From: Chloroflexota bacterium
GTDB lineage: Bacteria > Chloroflexota > Dehalococcoidia > UBA2979
Assembly: GCA_016875695.1 (NCBI GenBank)
Contig: VGPB01000103.1
Coordinates: 1-7,081, forward strand
Length of the DNA: 7,081 bases
Direction of reading: 5' to 3'
Under the pieces are notes generated by a model that made no database searches, was not told the origin of the DNA, and was given only the letters and a program-made list of their open reading frames with translations. Made by a program: the position numbers and the translations under genes. The first letter of the stretch is position 1. Every line of letters begins with the position of its first letter. Shown piece by piece: positions 1 through 4,622 of the stretch.

Positions 1-267
1 CTCCACGCGCAGCCGCGCCGCGTCGGCCGCGTCCCGCGCCAGCTCCATCGCCTCGCGCGCGGTGCGCTCAAGCGCCGGCCGCCGCTGCTCCGCCGCCTCG
101 CGCAGCCTGCGCGCGAAGTCGGCGGCCATGCCGCCGGGATCGTCGGTATGCCCGAAGCCGGAGCCGGTGCCGCGCAGCCGGCGCCGCCCCGGCTCCGCCT
201 GGGGTGGCTCGCGCAACGGCTGCCCGGCGTCGGGCTGTGCCTCGTCGGGCTGCGCTTCGTCGGGCAT
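1..267 (-). CDS. Unrecognised charged helical protein, N-terminal 89 residues (runs off left edge)
   Basis: An open minus-strand frame starts at ATG 267-265 and is still open at base 1, so only the first 89 residues are visible. The start is well supported: GAGGAGG (275-281) sits 7 bases upstream. The first 40 or so residues are acidic, proline- and glycine-rich and probably disordered, opening with a tandem DEAQP pair and then a DAGQP variant. From about residue 48 the chain becomes a strongly amphipathic, Ala/Arg/Glu-rich helix (for example DFARRLREAAEQRR) that could be a coiled coil. It lies 34 bases downstream of the thioredoxin-fold gene on the same strand, so the two are probably co-transcribed. 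I recognise no family and assign no function; the missing C-terminus may hold the diagnostic domain. Confidence 0.7.
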   Translation of the reverse strand, partial: MPDEAQPDEAQPDAGQPLREPPQAEPGRRRLRGTGSGFGHTDDPGGMAADFARRLREAAEQRRPALERTAREAMELARDAADAARLRVE

Positions 268-274
268 AGCAGGG

Positions 275-281
275 CCTCCTC
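275..281 (-). promoter_or_regulatory. Ribosome-binding site for the gene at 1-267
   Basis: On the minus strand this reads GAGGAGG, a near-perfect Shine-Dalgarno sequence 7 bases before ATG 267. It fixes the start of the truncated gene, which is not otherwise recognisable. Confidence 0.7.
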
Positions 282-292
282 GCGCGAGGGGT

Positions 293-319
293 GCCCGCGC
301 GTCAGCGCCGCGCGCGGGC
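293..319 (-). other. GC-rich hairpin over the stop codon of the thioredoxin-fold gene
   Basis: Arms GCCCGCGCG (293-301) and CGCGCGGGC (311-319) are perfectly complementary (9 bp) around a 9-base loop that contains the TGA stop (302-304). No T-run follows on the minus strand, so it is not a canonical intrinsic terminator. It could attenuate or stabilise the mRNA between the two genes, or be chance in very GC-rich DNA. Confidence 0.3.
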
Positions 320-637
320 GAGCGCCTCGCGGATCGCGAACACGATCATGCCCTGCTCCGGGAAGGCCTGCCACCCCGCCGGCGTCGAGTAGTAGCGCGT
401 GCCCATCGTCGTCTCGGGCGGTTCGCGCTCGGCGTACTCGATGTCGAACCCGTTCACGCGGATCGTCGGCGAGCCGAGGCTCTTCAGCACGCGCGCCTCA
501 TCCTCGGTGCGCACGGTGACAACCTCGGTCGTCGCCTCGACGCCGGCCTCGCCGGCGGCAGTGGTGATCAGCTGCTGCAGCAACTCGAGCCGCGGCTCAC
601 GCTCGGAGACGTACAGCTTGATGTCCACGGCGCTCAT
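302..637 (-). CDS. Cysteine-free thioredoxin-fold (glutaredoxin-like) protein
   Basis: A 111-residue protein. The start is ATG 637-635, preceded by GGAGG (642-646) at a 4-base spacing; the longer upstream open frame has no comparable site and runs antisense through the NUDIX region. The fold is inferred from an N-terminal strand (IKLYV, 6-10), a helix, a second strand (TEVVTVR), and then LGSPTIRVNG (54-63), which has the cis-proline (P57) strand-turn of thioredoxin-like domains. A C-terminal helix is present. Related small proteins usually carry CPxC-like cysteines just after strand 1; here that position reads SEREP, and the whole protein has no cysteine. It is therefore unlikely to be a thiol-disulfide oxidoreductase and may be a binding or scaffold variant. 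The family is inferred from motif pattern only; the physiological role is unknown. It probably shares a transcript with the downstream gene at 1-267. Confidence 0.75.
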   Translation of the reverse strand: MSAVDIKLYVSEREPRLELLQQLITTAAGEAGVEATTEVVTVRTEDEARVLKSLGSPTIRVNGFDIEYAEREPPETTMGTRYYSTPAGWQAFPEQGMIVFAIREALARARR

Positions 638-724
638 CGTGCCTCCCCCCAGCCGGGTCGCTCTCGCTACTGCCGGCGCGCTGCTCGTTGTACGGGTGTC
701 GGGTGCGGCGGGCCCCGGCGCCCG

Positions 725-730
725 AGTATA
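725..730 (-). promoter_or_regulatory. Possible -10 box for the thioredoxin-fold gene
   Basis: On the minus strand this reads TATACT, 5 of 6 matches to TATAAT, inside the 103-base gap between the NUDIX gene and the thioredoxin-fold gene. No TTGACA-like box sits at the proper spacing upstream. It would give a leader of roughly 80 bases. It is suggestive of a separate transcription unit, but weak. Confidence 0.3.
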
Positions 731-740
731 GGGGGCGCGG

Positions 741-1259
741 TCACGGGCCGCCCGGGCGCGTCCGCGCCGCCCGCCAGGCGTGCCACGCCTCCACAATCGC
801 CCTGTCGTGCGGGAACGCGAGCTCCGGCAGCGCGTCCGGCGCGAACAGTCCCACCTCGATCGCCTCGTCGCCGGGCGCGGGCTCGCCGGCCACCACGGAC
901 GCGGCGTACGCGATGAACACCACCGGGTCACCGGCGCGGCTGAACACGCCGAGCAGCGCCTCGACGCGCACCTCGACGCCAGCTTCCTCCCGCGCCTCGC
1001 GCGCCGCGGCCTCGCTCACCACCTCGCCGGCATCGACGAAGCCCGAGGGGAACGACCAGCGCCCAAGCATCGGCTCGTGGTTGCGGCGCACGAGCAGGAT
1101 GCGGCCGTCGCGCTCGGCGACCACGCCCGCCGCGACCTTCGGGTCGGCGTAGCGCACGTACCTGCAGGCGTGGCATTCCGGTCGCCCGCCGGGCCCATCT
1201 GCGGCGAGCGCCCGGCCGCAGACCGGACAGTAGCCGAGCGCTGCTCGCTGCTGCGCCAT
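741..1259 (-). CDS. Zinc-ribbon NUDIX hydrolase
   Basis: A 172-residue cytoplasmic enzyme predicted to hydrolyse a nucleoside diphosphate linked to another moiety. Residues 11-32 form a zinc ribbon (C11-x2-C14 and C29-x2-C32). The core NUDIX box is complete: G73-x5-E79-x7-R87-E88-A-x-E91-E92-x-G94-V, giving the Mg2+-binding helix. The zinc ribbon resembles NudC-type NADH pyrophosphatases, but the SQPWPFP signature that follows the box in NudC is not seen; the tail instead reads ELAFPHDRAIVEAW. Substrate (NADH, ADP-ribose or other) is therefore open. The start ATG 1259-1257 lies 2 bases after the PIG-L stop with no obvious Shine-Dalgarno, implying translational coupling. The open frame extends far upstream through that gene, but the zinc ribbon fixes the true N-terminus. 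Confidence 0.9.
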   Translation of the reverse strand: MAQQRAALGYCPVCGRALAADGPGGRPECHACRYVRYADPKVAAGVVAERDGRILLVRRNHEPMLGRWSFPSGFVDAGEVVSEAAAREAREEAGVEVRVEALLGVFSRAGDPVVFIAYAASVVAGEPAPGDEAIEVGLFAPDALPELAFPHDRAIVEAWHAWRAARTRPGGP

Positions 1260-1261
1260 CG

Positions 1262-1957
1262 CTAGCGGAAGAGCACGATGCGCCGGAAGCGCTCCAGCGT
1301 GCGCCCGTCCGCGTCGCGCCAGCGCTCGCGCGCGAACTCCAGGAACTGTGCGCCGTCGCCGAACTGGCTCGTGTGCGCGAGCAGGGCGGCGAGCTTCGTC
1401 TCCAGCACCGCGCCGATGTCCACCGCGAAGCTCGGCTGGTTCGAGCCCCACAGATACAGCTCGCGCACCTTGTGCGTCGGCAGCCCCGCGGCGATCTGCT
1501 CTGGGAAGTTGAGGCGATCGCGCGCGGTCGGGTACACCGCGTCGACGGTGGCGAGACCCGTCGTGCGGTGATCGCTGTGGTTCACGAAGCCGTCGCTGAT
1601 GATCACGGGCTCCGGGTCGTGCGTGTACACGGCGAACGGCTGAAACGCACGGATCTCGCGCGTCACCGCGCCGAGCAGCGCGCGCGAGCTCACAAGCTCG
1701 CCGTCGACGAAGCCGAGGAAGCCCACGGACGCCACGCCGAGTTTCGCGGCCGCCGCACGCTGCTCGGCCTGTCGCGTCGCGACCAGCGTCTCGGGCGTGA
1801 AGGCCGGGTCGTCGGAGCCCTTCGAGCCGTCGGTCGCGACGACGATGCGCACTTCCCAGCCGGCCCGTGCGAGCAGCGCCGCGGTGCCGCCGGCGCCGAA
1901 GTCCGCGTCGTCCGGATGCGCGGCGACGATCAGCGCGCAGCGGCGCTCGCCGGCCAT
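1262..1957 (-). CDS. PIG-L/LmbE family zinc-dependent deacetylase
   Basis: A 231-residue protein of the PIG-L/LmbE superfamily, whose members remove N-acetyl groups from sugar conjugates such as GlcNAc-inositol or GlcNAc-malate. The hallmark AHPDD motif is at 13-17 (H14 and D17 as zinc ligands, D16 as probable catalytic base) and NHSDH at 126-130 supplies the third ligand, H130. ATDGSKGSDDP (41-51) is the usual loop after strand 2. The substrate cannot be read from sequence: mycothiol or bacillithiol synthesis, lipid-sugar or antibiotic tailoring are all possible. ATG 1957 puts the motif at the usual distance from the N-terminus but has only a poor ribosome site. A strong AGGAGG lies further upstream (2030-2035), and the frame remains open back to TAG near 2051-2053, with no ATG, GTG or TTG in between. 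It probably forms an operon with the NUDIX gene. Confidence 0.9.
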   Translation of the reverse strand: MAGERRCALIVAAHPDDADFGAGGTAALLARAGWEVRIVVATDGSKGSDDPAFTPETLVATRQAEQRAAAAKLGVASVGFLGFVDGELVSSRALLGAVTREIRAFQPFAVYTHDPEPVIISDGFVNHSDHRTTGLATVDAVYPTARDRLNFPEQIAAGLPTHKVRELYLWGSNQPSFAVDIGAVLETKLAALLAHTSQFGDGAQFLEFARERWRDADGRTLERFRRIVLFR

Positions 1958-2029
1958 CTCGTCCGGCTCGCCCGAGCGCTGCTGCCCGAACAGGTCCTCG
2001 AGTCCCGCGCCGCCAGCGATCGCTGTCTC

Positions 2030-2035
2030 CCTCCT
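2030..2035 (-). promoter_or_regulatory. Strong Shine-Dalgarno upstream of the PIG-L gene without a standard start codon
   Basis: On the minus strand this reads AGGAGG, extended to AGGAGGGAG (2027-2035). Nine bases after AGGAGG comes ATC (2020-2018), in frame with the deacetylase and 21 codons before ATG 1957. No ATG, GTG or TTG is at a useful distance in any frame. Either a rare ATC start is used, or the motif is fortuitous. Confidence 0.4.
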
Positions 2036-2047
2036 GCGTGCAGCCGA

Positions 2048-2060
2048 GTAGTCGTACTAC
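2048..2060. repeat. 13-bp palindrome GTAGT-cgt-ACTAC
   Basis: Perfect 5-bp arms around a 3-base centre, in a relatively AT-richer patch of the PIG-L/lexA divergent region. It lies 13 bases upstream (in the PIG-L direction) of the AGGAGG site and 10 bases from the larger palindrome at 2071-2089. Dimensions fit a dimeric regulator site, but no regulator is identified. Confidence 0.45.
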
Positions 2061-2070
2061 ACGATACCGC

Positions 2071-2089
2071 GCCGACGGCAGCCGTCGGC
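2071..2089. repeat. Perfect 19-bp palindrome in the PIG-L/lexA divergent region
   Basis: GCCGACGGC-A-GCCGTCGGC: two 9-base arms that are exact reverse complements around a single central A. As DNA it could bind a dimeric repressor; as RNA it folds as 8 bp with a CAG/CTG triloop. There is no following T-run on either strand, so a terminator is unlikely. It is 114 bases upstream of the PIG-L ATG and 80 bases upstream of the lexA -35 box. Confidence 0.55.
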
Positions 2090-2168
2090 CGCAGGTCTCC
2101 ACGACGGGGGCGTGGAGCACGAGCTCCGCATGTGCAGGGCGGGGTGGGCGGGATCCCGGGACCACAGC

Positions 2169-2198
2169 TTGACGCAGCGAATGGGCGCTCGCTACATT
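2169..2198 (+). promoter_or_regulatory. Sigma70-like lexA promoter
   Basis: A -35 box TTGACG (2169-2174, 5 of 6 to consensus) and a -10 box TACATT (2193-2198, 4 of 6) are separated by 18 bases. Transcription would begin near 2204-2206, giving a leader of about 43 bases before the lexA ATG. It stands out as an AT-richer island in GC-rich surroundings. Confidence 0.6.
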
Positions 2199-2202
2199 TG
2201 TT

Positions 2203-2219
2203 GCGAACATATGTGTCGC
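2203..2219. promoter_or_regulatory. lexA: Probable LexA operator (SOS box) over the lexA transcription start
   Basis: The stretch GCGAACATATGTGTCGC contains a perfect 8-bp palindrome ACATATGT and matches GAAC-N4-GTTC (the Gram-positive type SOS box) at 6 of 8 defined positions: GAAC-ATAT-GTGT. The outer GCGA and TCGC also mirror each other. It starts 4 bases after the -10 box and covers the predicted start site, where repressor binding would block RNA polymerase. LexA autorepression is widespread, so the position makes sense; the exact site preference of this LexA is inferred. Confidence 0.55.
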
Positions 2220-2247
2220 AGTCGGGCGCGCGCGAAGTGGAGACGGT

Positions 2248-2877
2248 ATGCCGGAGGAGCTTTCGGACAAGCAGCGGCGCATCTTGGAGTTCGTCGAGCG
2301 CTTCCTCGACGAGCACGACTACCCCCCGTCGATCCGCGACATCCAGCACGGCTGCGGCATCTCGTCGACATCAGTCGTCGACTACAACCTTAAGCGGCTC
2401 GAGGAACGCGGCCTGCTGCGCCGTGACCGCGAGATCTCGCGCGCGATCCAGCTTGCGGGGCAGCAGCGCCGGCGCCTGGTGAGCGTGCCGCTGCTCGGCA
2501 AGATCGCCGCCGGCCGCCCGATCCCGACGCCGCCCGACACGGTGCCCCCCGGCTACGAGGAGATCGAGGTGAGCGAGGAGCAGACGCGCGGCCGGGCCGG
2601 CGCCTTCGCACTGCGCGTCGAAGGCTCCTCGATGATCGACGCGCTCATCAACGACGGCGACATCGTGATCCTCGAACCCACACAGAGCTGCGACGACGGC
2701 GACATGGTCGCCGTGTGGCTGAAGGCGGAGAACGAGACGACGCTCAAGCGCTTCTACCACGAGGGCGCGCGCATCCGCCTGCAACCGATGAACACGTCGA
2801 TGCAGCCGATCTACACCGCGGCCGACAACGTCGAGGTGCAGGGCCGCGTGCTCGCCTCCATTCGCAGCTTCAACTGA
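2248..2877 (+). CDS. lexA: LexA repressor, SOS-response regulator with autoprotease domain
   Basis: Represses SOS genes until RecA filaments trigger its self-cleavage. It is 209 residues, a normal length. The N-terminal winged helix-turn-helix covers about residues 1-70, with PPSIRDIQ and the recognition segment SSTSVVDYNLKRLEERG (39-55). The C-terminal S24 peptidase domain has everything needed: the Ala88-Gly89 cleavage bond in KIAAGRP, catalytic Ser128 in VEGSSM, and general-base Lys167 in TLKRFY. The start ATG 2248 has GGAG (2239-2242) at a 5-base spacing. It has its own promoter with an operator-like palindrome across the start site, suggesting autoregulation. Upstream, and divergent, is the PIG-L gene; downstream it converges on holA. 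The SSTSVVDYNL recognition sequence is one I associate with Chloroflexota LexA rather than proteobacterial or Bacillus forms. Confidence 0.96.
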   Translation: MPEELSDKQRRILEFVERFLDEHDYPPSIRDIQHGCGISSTSVVDYNLKRLEERGLLRRDREISRAIQLAGQQRRRLVSVPLLGKIAAGRPIPTPPDTVPPGYEEIEVSEEQTRGRAGAFALRVEGSSMIDALINDGDIVILEPTQSCDDGDMVAVWLKAENETTLKRFYHEGARIRLQPMNTSMQPIYTAADNVEVQGRVLASIRSFN

Positions 2878-2893
2878 GCGGCGAGAGCCGCTC
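2876..2893 (+). other. GAGA-tetraloop hairpin at the lexA stop codon
   Basis: GAGCGGC (2876-2882), loop GAGA (2883-2886), GCCGCTC (2887-2893): a perfect 7-bp stem closed by a GNRA-type tetraloop, beginning inside the TGA stop. It is followed by CCCCTGG rather than a T-run, so it is not a textbook intrinsic terminator, but may mark the lexA mRNA 3' end or protect it from exonucleases. Confidence 0.45.
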
Positions 2894-3105
2894 CCCCTGG
2901 CTCCGGCGCGGGGGTCGCGCGTGGGCCGGGCACGTTGCCCGCGGCTGCGGCTGGTGCTGGGCGCCGCCAGCCTGAACGCGCCATGTTACAGGCAGCGTCC
3001 ACCGCTGCGCAGACGCGGGCCCGCACCCGGACGCTGCGCTCCCCCTTGGGGTGAGGCGGGAGTGAGAGCGGCGGCCGAGTCCTCGCGACGAAGAACTGGG
3101 CGCCG
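2878..3105. other. Non-coding convergent region between lexA and holA
   Basis: No credible gene is seen here; open frames that cross it are shadows. Besides the hairpin at the lexA stop it contains a short inverted repeat, CGGGCA (2927-2932) and TGCCCG (2936-2941), with a 3-base loop, and a degenerate copy of the GC-rich repeat at 3039-3066. No T-rich terminator is visible on either strand, so how convergent transcription ends is unclear. Confidence 0.6.
3039..3066 (-). repeat. Degenerate intergenic repeat, copy B
   Basis: On the minus strand it begins CTCACTCCCGCC and ends CCCCAAGGGGGAG. It resembles copy A at 4490-4516 in its CTCAC start, central GCC and GGGGAG end. Both copies are intergenic. 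This is the style of short GC-rich repeat scattered between genes in many high-GC genomes, but with two loose copies the family assignment is tentative. Confidence 0.35.
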
Positions 3106-4176
3106 CTAACGGCCGCCTCGCCTCCCGGCTCGCGCGCTCGCCGGTGCGATGGTGGCGAGATCCGCTATGAGCAGCTCGAGCGCGAGCGTCTCGTCGAGCA
3201 CGCCGCTCTTCGCCGCGTGGTCGGCGGCGGCTACCGCGCGCAGCCCCGCCTCGGCCGCCGGGCGCCCGAGCGAGCCCGCCTGGCGCACCAGCTTGCCCAG
3301 CGCGTACGGGTGCGTCACGCCCGTCGCCTCGCCGATCGCCGACTCCGGCGCGCGCCGCTCGACGAGCTCCGCAGCGCGCACGAGGTGCCGCAGCTGCCGC
3401 GCCAGCATCGCAAGCACGGCCGCCGGCGTGTCCGAGCCCTGCTCCAGGCGCTGCCGCAACTGGCGCAGCGCCGCGTCCGCGCGACCCTCGACCGCCGCGT
3501 CGATGAGCGCGAACAGGTCCGCCTGCTTCGCCGCCGGCGTCAGCACCCGCACGTCACCCGCCGTGATCGTGCGCCCGTCCGCGTACTGCGCGAGCTTGTC
3601 GAGCTCCCCGCTGAGCCCCCATAGGTCGGCGCCCACGAGCTCGGCGAGCGCCTCGGTCGCCGCGTGGTCGATCGCGACGCCGCGCGCCTGCGCGCGTGCG
3701 GCCAGCCAGCGCGCGACCTCGTTGCCGCTGTCGCGGCCGAACGTGCGCAGCTCGCGGAACTCGCGCACTTCGGCGCCGGGCACCGCGCGCAGCGCGCGCA
3801 GCAGCGGCGAGCGCTCGATGGCGATGCGCTCGTCGCGCTCGCGCGCCGGCTCCAGCAGCACCAGGTGGTTGGTCGGCGGCAGCTGCGGTAGCACATCGAG
3901 TAGCGGCTGCCAGGGCTCGAGCGCGCCGCGCCGCGCGCCGACCGCGACGAGCAGGCCCTCGACGACGACGAGCCGCGCCCCGGCGAGGAACGGCGCGGTC
4001 GTCACGTGCTGCACGAGCTCGCCCGGGTCGAGGTTGCGCGCCGGGAGCACGGTCGTGTTTGCCCCGAGCAGGCCGTCCGTGTCGAGCGCCGCGCGCAGCT
4101 CCGCGAAGGCCTCGCGCAGCCGGAAGTCGTCGGATCCGGTGCCGGGCACCAGCGAGCCCGTGTACAGGTGCAGCAT
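3106..4176 (-). CDS. holA: DNA polymerase III delta subunit (clamp-loader wrench)
   Basis: A 356-residue protein, normal for the family. In the replisome, delta opens the beta sliding clamp and works with the tau/gamma and delta-prime subunits to load it. The sequence fits the HolA pattern: an N-terminal AAA+-like domain starting LHLYTGS with GSDDFRLREAF (14-24), a strand after the PFLAGARLVVVEG segment (62-74), and NHLVLLEP; then a helical lid-like region with ARGVAIDHAATEALAEL and LWGLSGELDKLAQY; then a C-terminal collar domain (LARQLRHLVRAAELV, ATGVTHPYALGKLVRQA). As usual for delta, there is no functional Walker A. The start ATG 4176 has only a weak GGGG upstream and lies 13 bases after the stop of a small membrane-protein gene, so translation may be coupled. 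The frame stays open to about 5166, but upstream residues match nothing and overlap cofE. Confidence 0.9.
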   Translation of the reverse strand: MLHLYTGSLVPGTGSDDFRLREAFAELRAALDTDGLLGANTTVLPARNLDPGELVQHVTTAPFLAGARLVVVEGLLVAVGARRGALEPWQPLLDVLPQLPPTNHLVLLEPARERDERIAIERSPLLRALRAVPGAEVREFRELRTFGRDSGNEVARWLAARAQARGVAIDHAATEALAELVGADLWGLSGELDKLAQYADGRTITAGDVRVLTPAAKQADLFALIDAAVEGRADAALRQLRQRLEQGSDTPAAVLAMLARQLRHLVRAAELVERRAPESAIGEATGVTHPYALGKLVRQAGSLGRPAAEAGLRAVAAADHAAKSGVLDETLALELLIADLATIAPASARAGRRGGR

Positions 4177-4189
4177 CAGTCGCGCCCCG

Positions 4190-4438
4190 TCAGTCGAGGT
4201 CCAGCCGCCAGCCGAAGTAGGCAGCGACGGTGGTACCCACCGCGATCGCGGGGCCCGGCCAGAGCAGCGCGCGCCCGGCGCCCGCGGCGCCCCCGTCGCC
4301 GGCCGCGCCGGCGTACGCCGCCCACGCGGCAGCCACCAACACGCCCGGCAGCGGCAGCCACCACGGGAAGCGCGGCTGCCCGTCGTCGAGCACCGGCGAG
4401 CGCAGCTGACCCGCAGGCGCCTCATCATCTTCGTGCAT
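4190..4438 (-). CDS. Small two-helix membrane protein of unknown function
   Basis: An 82-residue protein starting at ATG 4438-4436. The N-terminal 22 or so residues are acidic and soluble (MHEDDEAPAG), followed by two hydrophobic segments, about 24-47 (starting FPWWLPLPGVLV) and 57-77 (ALLWPGPAIAVGTTVAAYFG), joined by a Gly/Ala-rich turn. This suggests a hairpin in the inner membrane with both ends on the same side. No family is recognised. An alternative start at ATG 4510 would add 24 residues but lies inside the intergenic repeat, so the inner start is preferred, although its ribosome site is poor. It sits 13 bases before holA and is probably co-transcribed with it. The hydrophobic pattern and tight spacing argue it is real; shadow coding is the alternative. 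Confidence 0.6.
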   Translation of the reverse strand: MHEDDEAPAGQLRSPVLDDGQPRFPWWLPLPGVLVAAAWAAYAGAAGDGGAAGAGRALLWPGPAIAVGTTVAAYFGWRLDLD

Positions 4439-4489
4439 CGCGGCGGTGATCGTACGCCGGAGGGCAGGCAGGGGGGAGAACGCGCGACC

Positions 4490-4516
4490 CTCACCCCTAG
4501 CCCCTCCCATGGGGAG
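4490..4516 (+). repeat. Intergenic GC-rich repeat, copy A
   Basis: It starts CTCACCCCTAGCCCC and ends in the near-palindrome CTCCCATGGGGAG. It is directly adjoined by the hairpin at 4514-4557, so the two may be one element. It recalls the REP-like CTCACCCC...GGGGAG repeats common between genes in Chloroflexota and other GC-rich genomes (recollection, not checked). A looser copy lies at 3039-3066. Confidence 0.45.
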
Positions 4517-4557
4517 TACGGCACCGGACCTGGCTTGGTCCGCACCAGGCCGTACTC
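4514..4557. repeat. Two-tier hairpin element
   Basis: The outer arms GAGTACGGC (4514-4522) and GCCGTACTC (4549-4557) are perfect 9-bp complements. Inside, CGGACC (4525-4530) pairs with GGTCCG (4537-4542) around the loop TGGCTT. The unpaired internal loop is 2 bases on one side and 6 on the other. CCTGG (4529-4533) can also pair with CCAGG (4545-4549), giving an alternative fold. No T-run follows on either strand. It may be part of a mobile palindromic repeat, or act as an mRNA 3'-end or processing structure downstream of cofE. Confidence 0.55.
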
Positions 4558-4622
4558 GGGCTCACCACCTGTCGCGCAGTACCTGACGCGCGCCGAAGCC
4601 GGGGGGAAAGCGGCTGTCGCCG

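Larger units (their letters stand above)
4439..4622. other. Intergenic gap between cofE and the small membrane-protein gene
   Basis: It holds the repeat copy A and the two-tier hairpin described separately. The rest, including the roughly 65 bases adjacent to the cofE stop, shows no gene and no T-rich terminator. A promoter for the membrane protein/holA pair would be expected here on the minus strand, but no convincing -35/-10 pair is visible. Confidence 0.5.

Noticed and set aside
444..455. GAAC-CC-GTTC resembling an SOS box
   Set aside because: The spacer is 2 bases rather than 4, and the site is inside the coding sequence of the thioredoxin-fold gene, so it is probably chance.
62..916. 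A 284-codon plus-strand open frame
   Set aside because: It is antisense to three better-supported minus-strand genes, and is Arg/Pro/Ala-rich without motifs.
741..2282. A 513-codon frame ending in the NUDIX protein, possibly a larger fusion
   Set aside because: The region upstream of ATG 1259 lies in a different frame over the PIG-L gene and reads as low-complexity Arg/Ala. The zinc ribbon at the NUDIX N-terminus marks the natural start.
1373..2482. A 369-codon plus-strand open frame crossing the PIG-L gene and lexA start
   Set aside because: It is antisense to PIG-L and out of frame with LexA, runs through the lexA promoter and shows no domain-like pattern.
4439..4510. N-terminal extension of the small membrane protein from ATG 4510
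   Set aside because: That ATG is inside the CCCATGGGG palindrome of the intergenic repeat, and the extension is basic and low complexity; the start at 4438 is more economical, though not proven.
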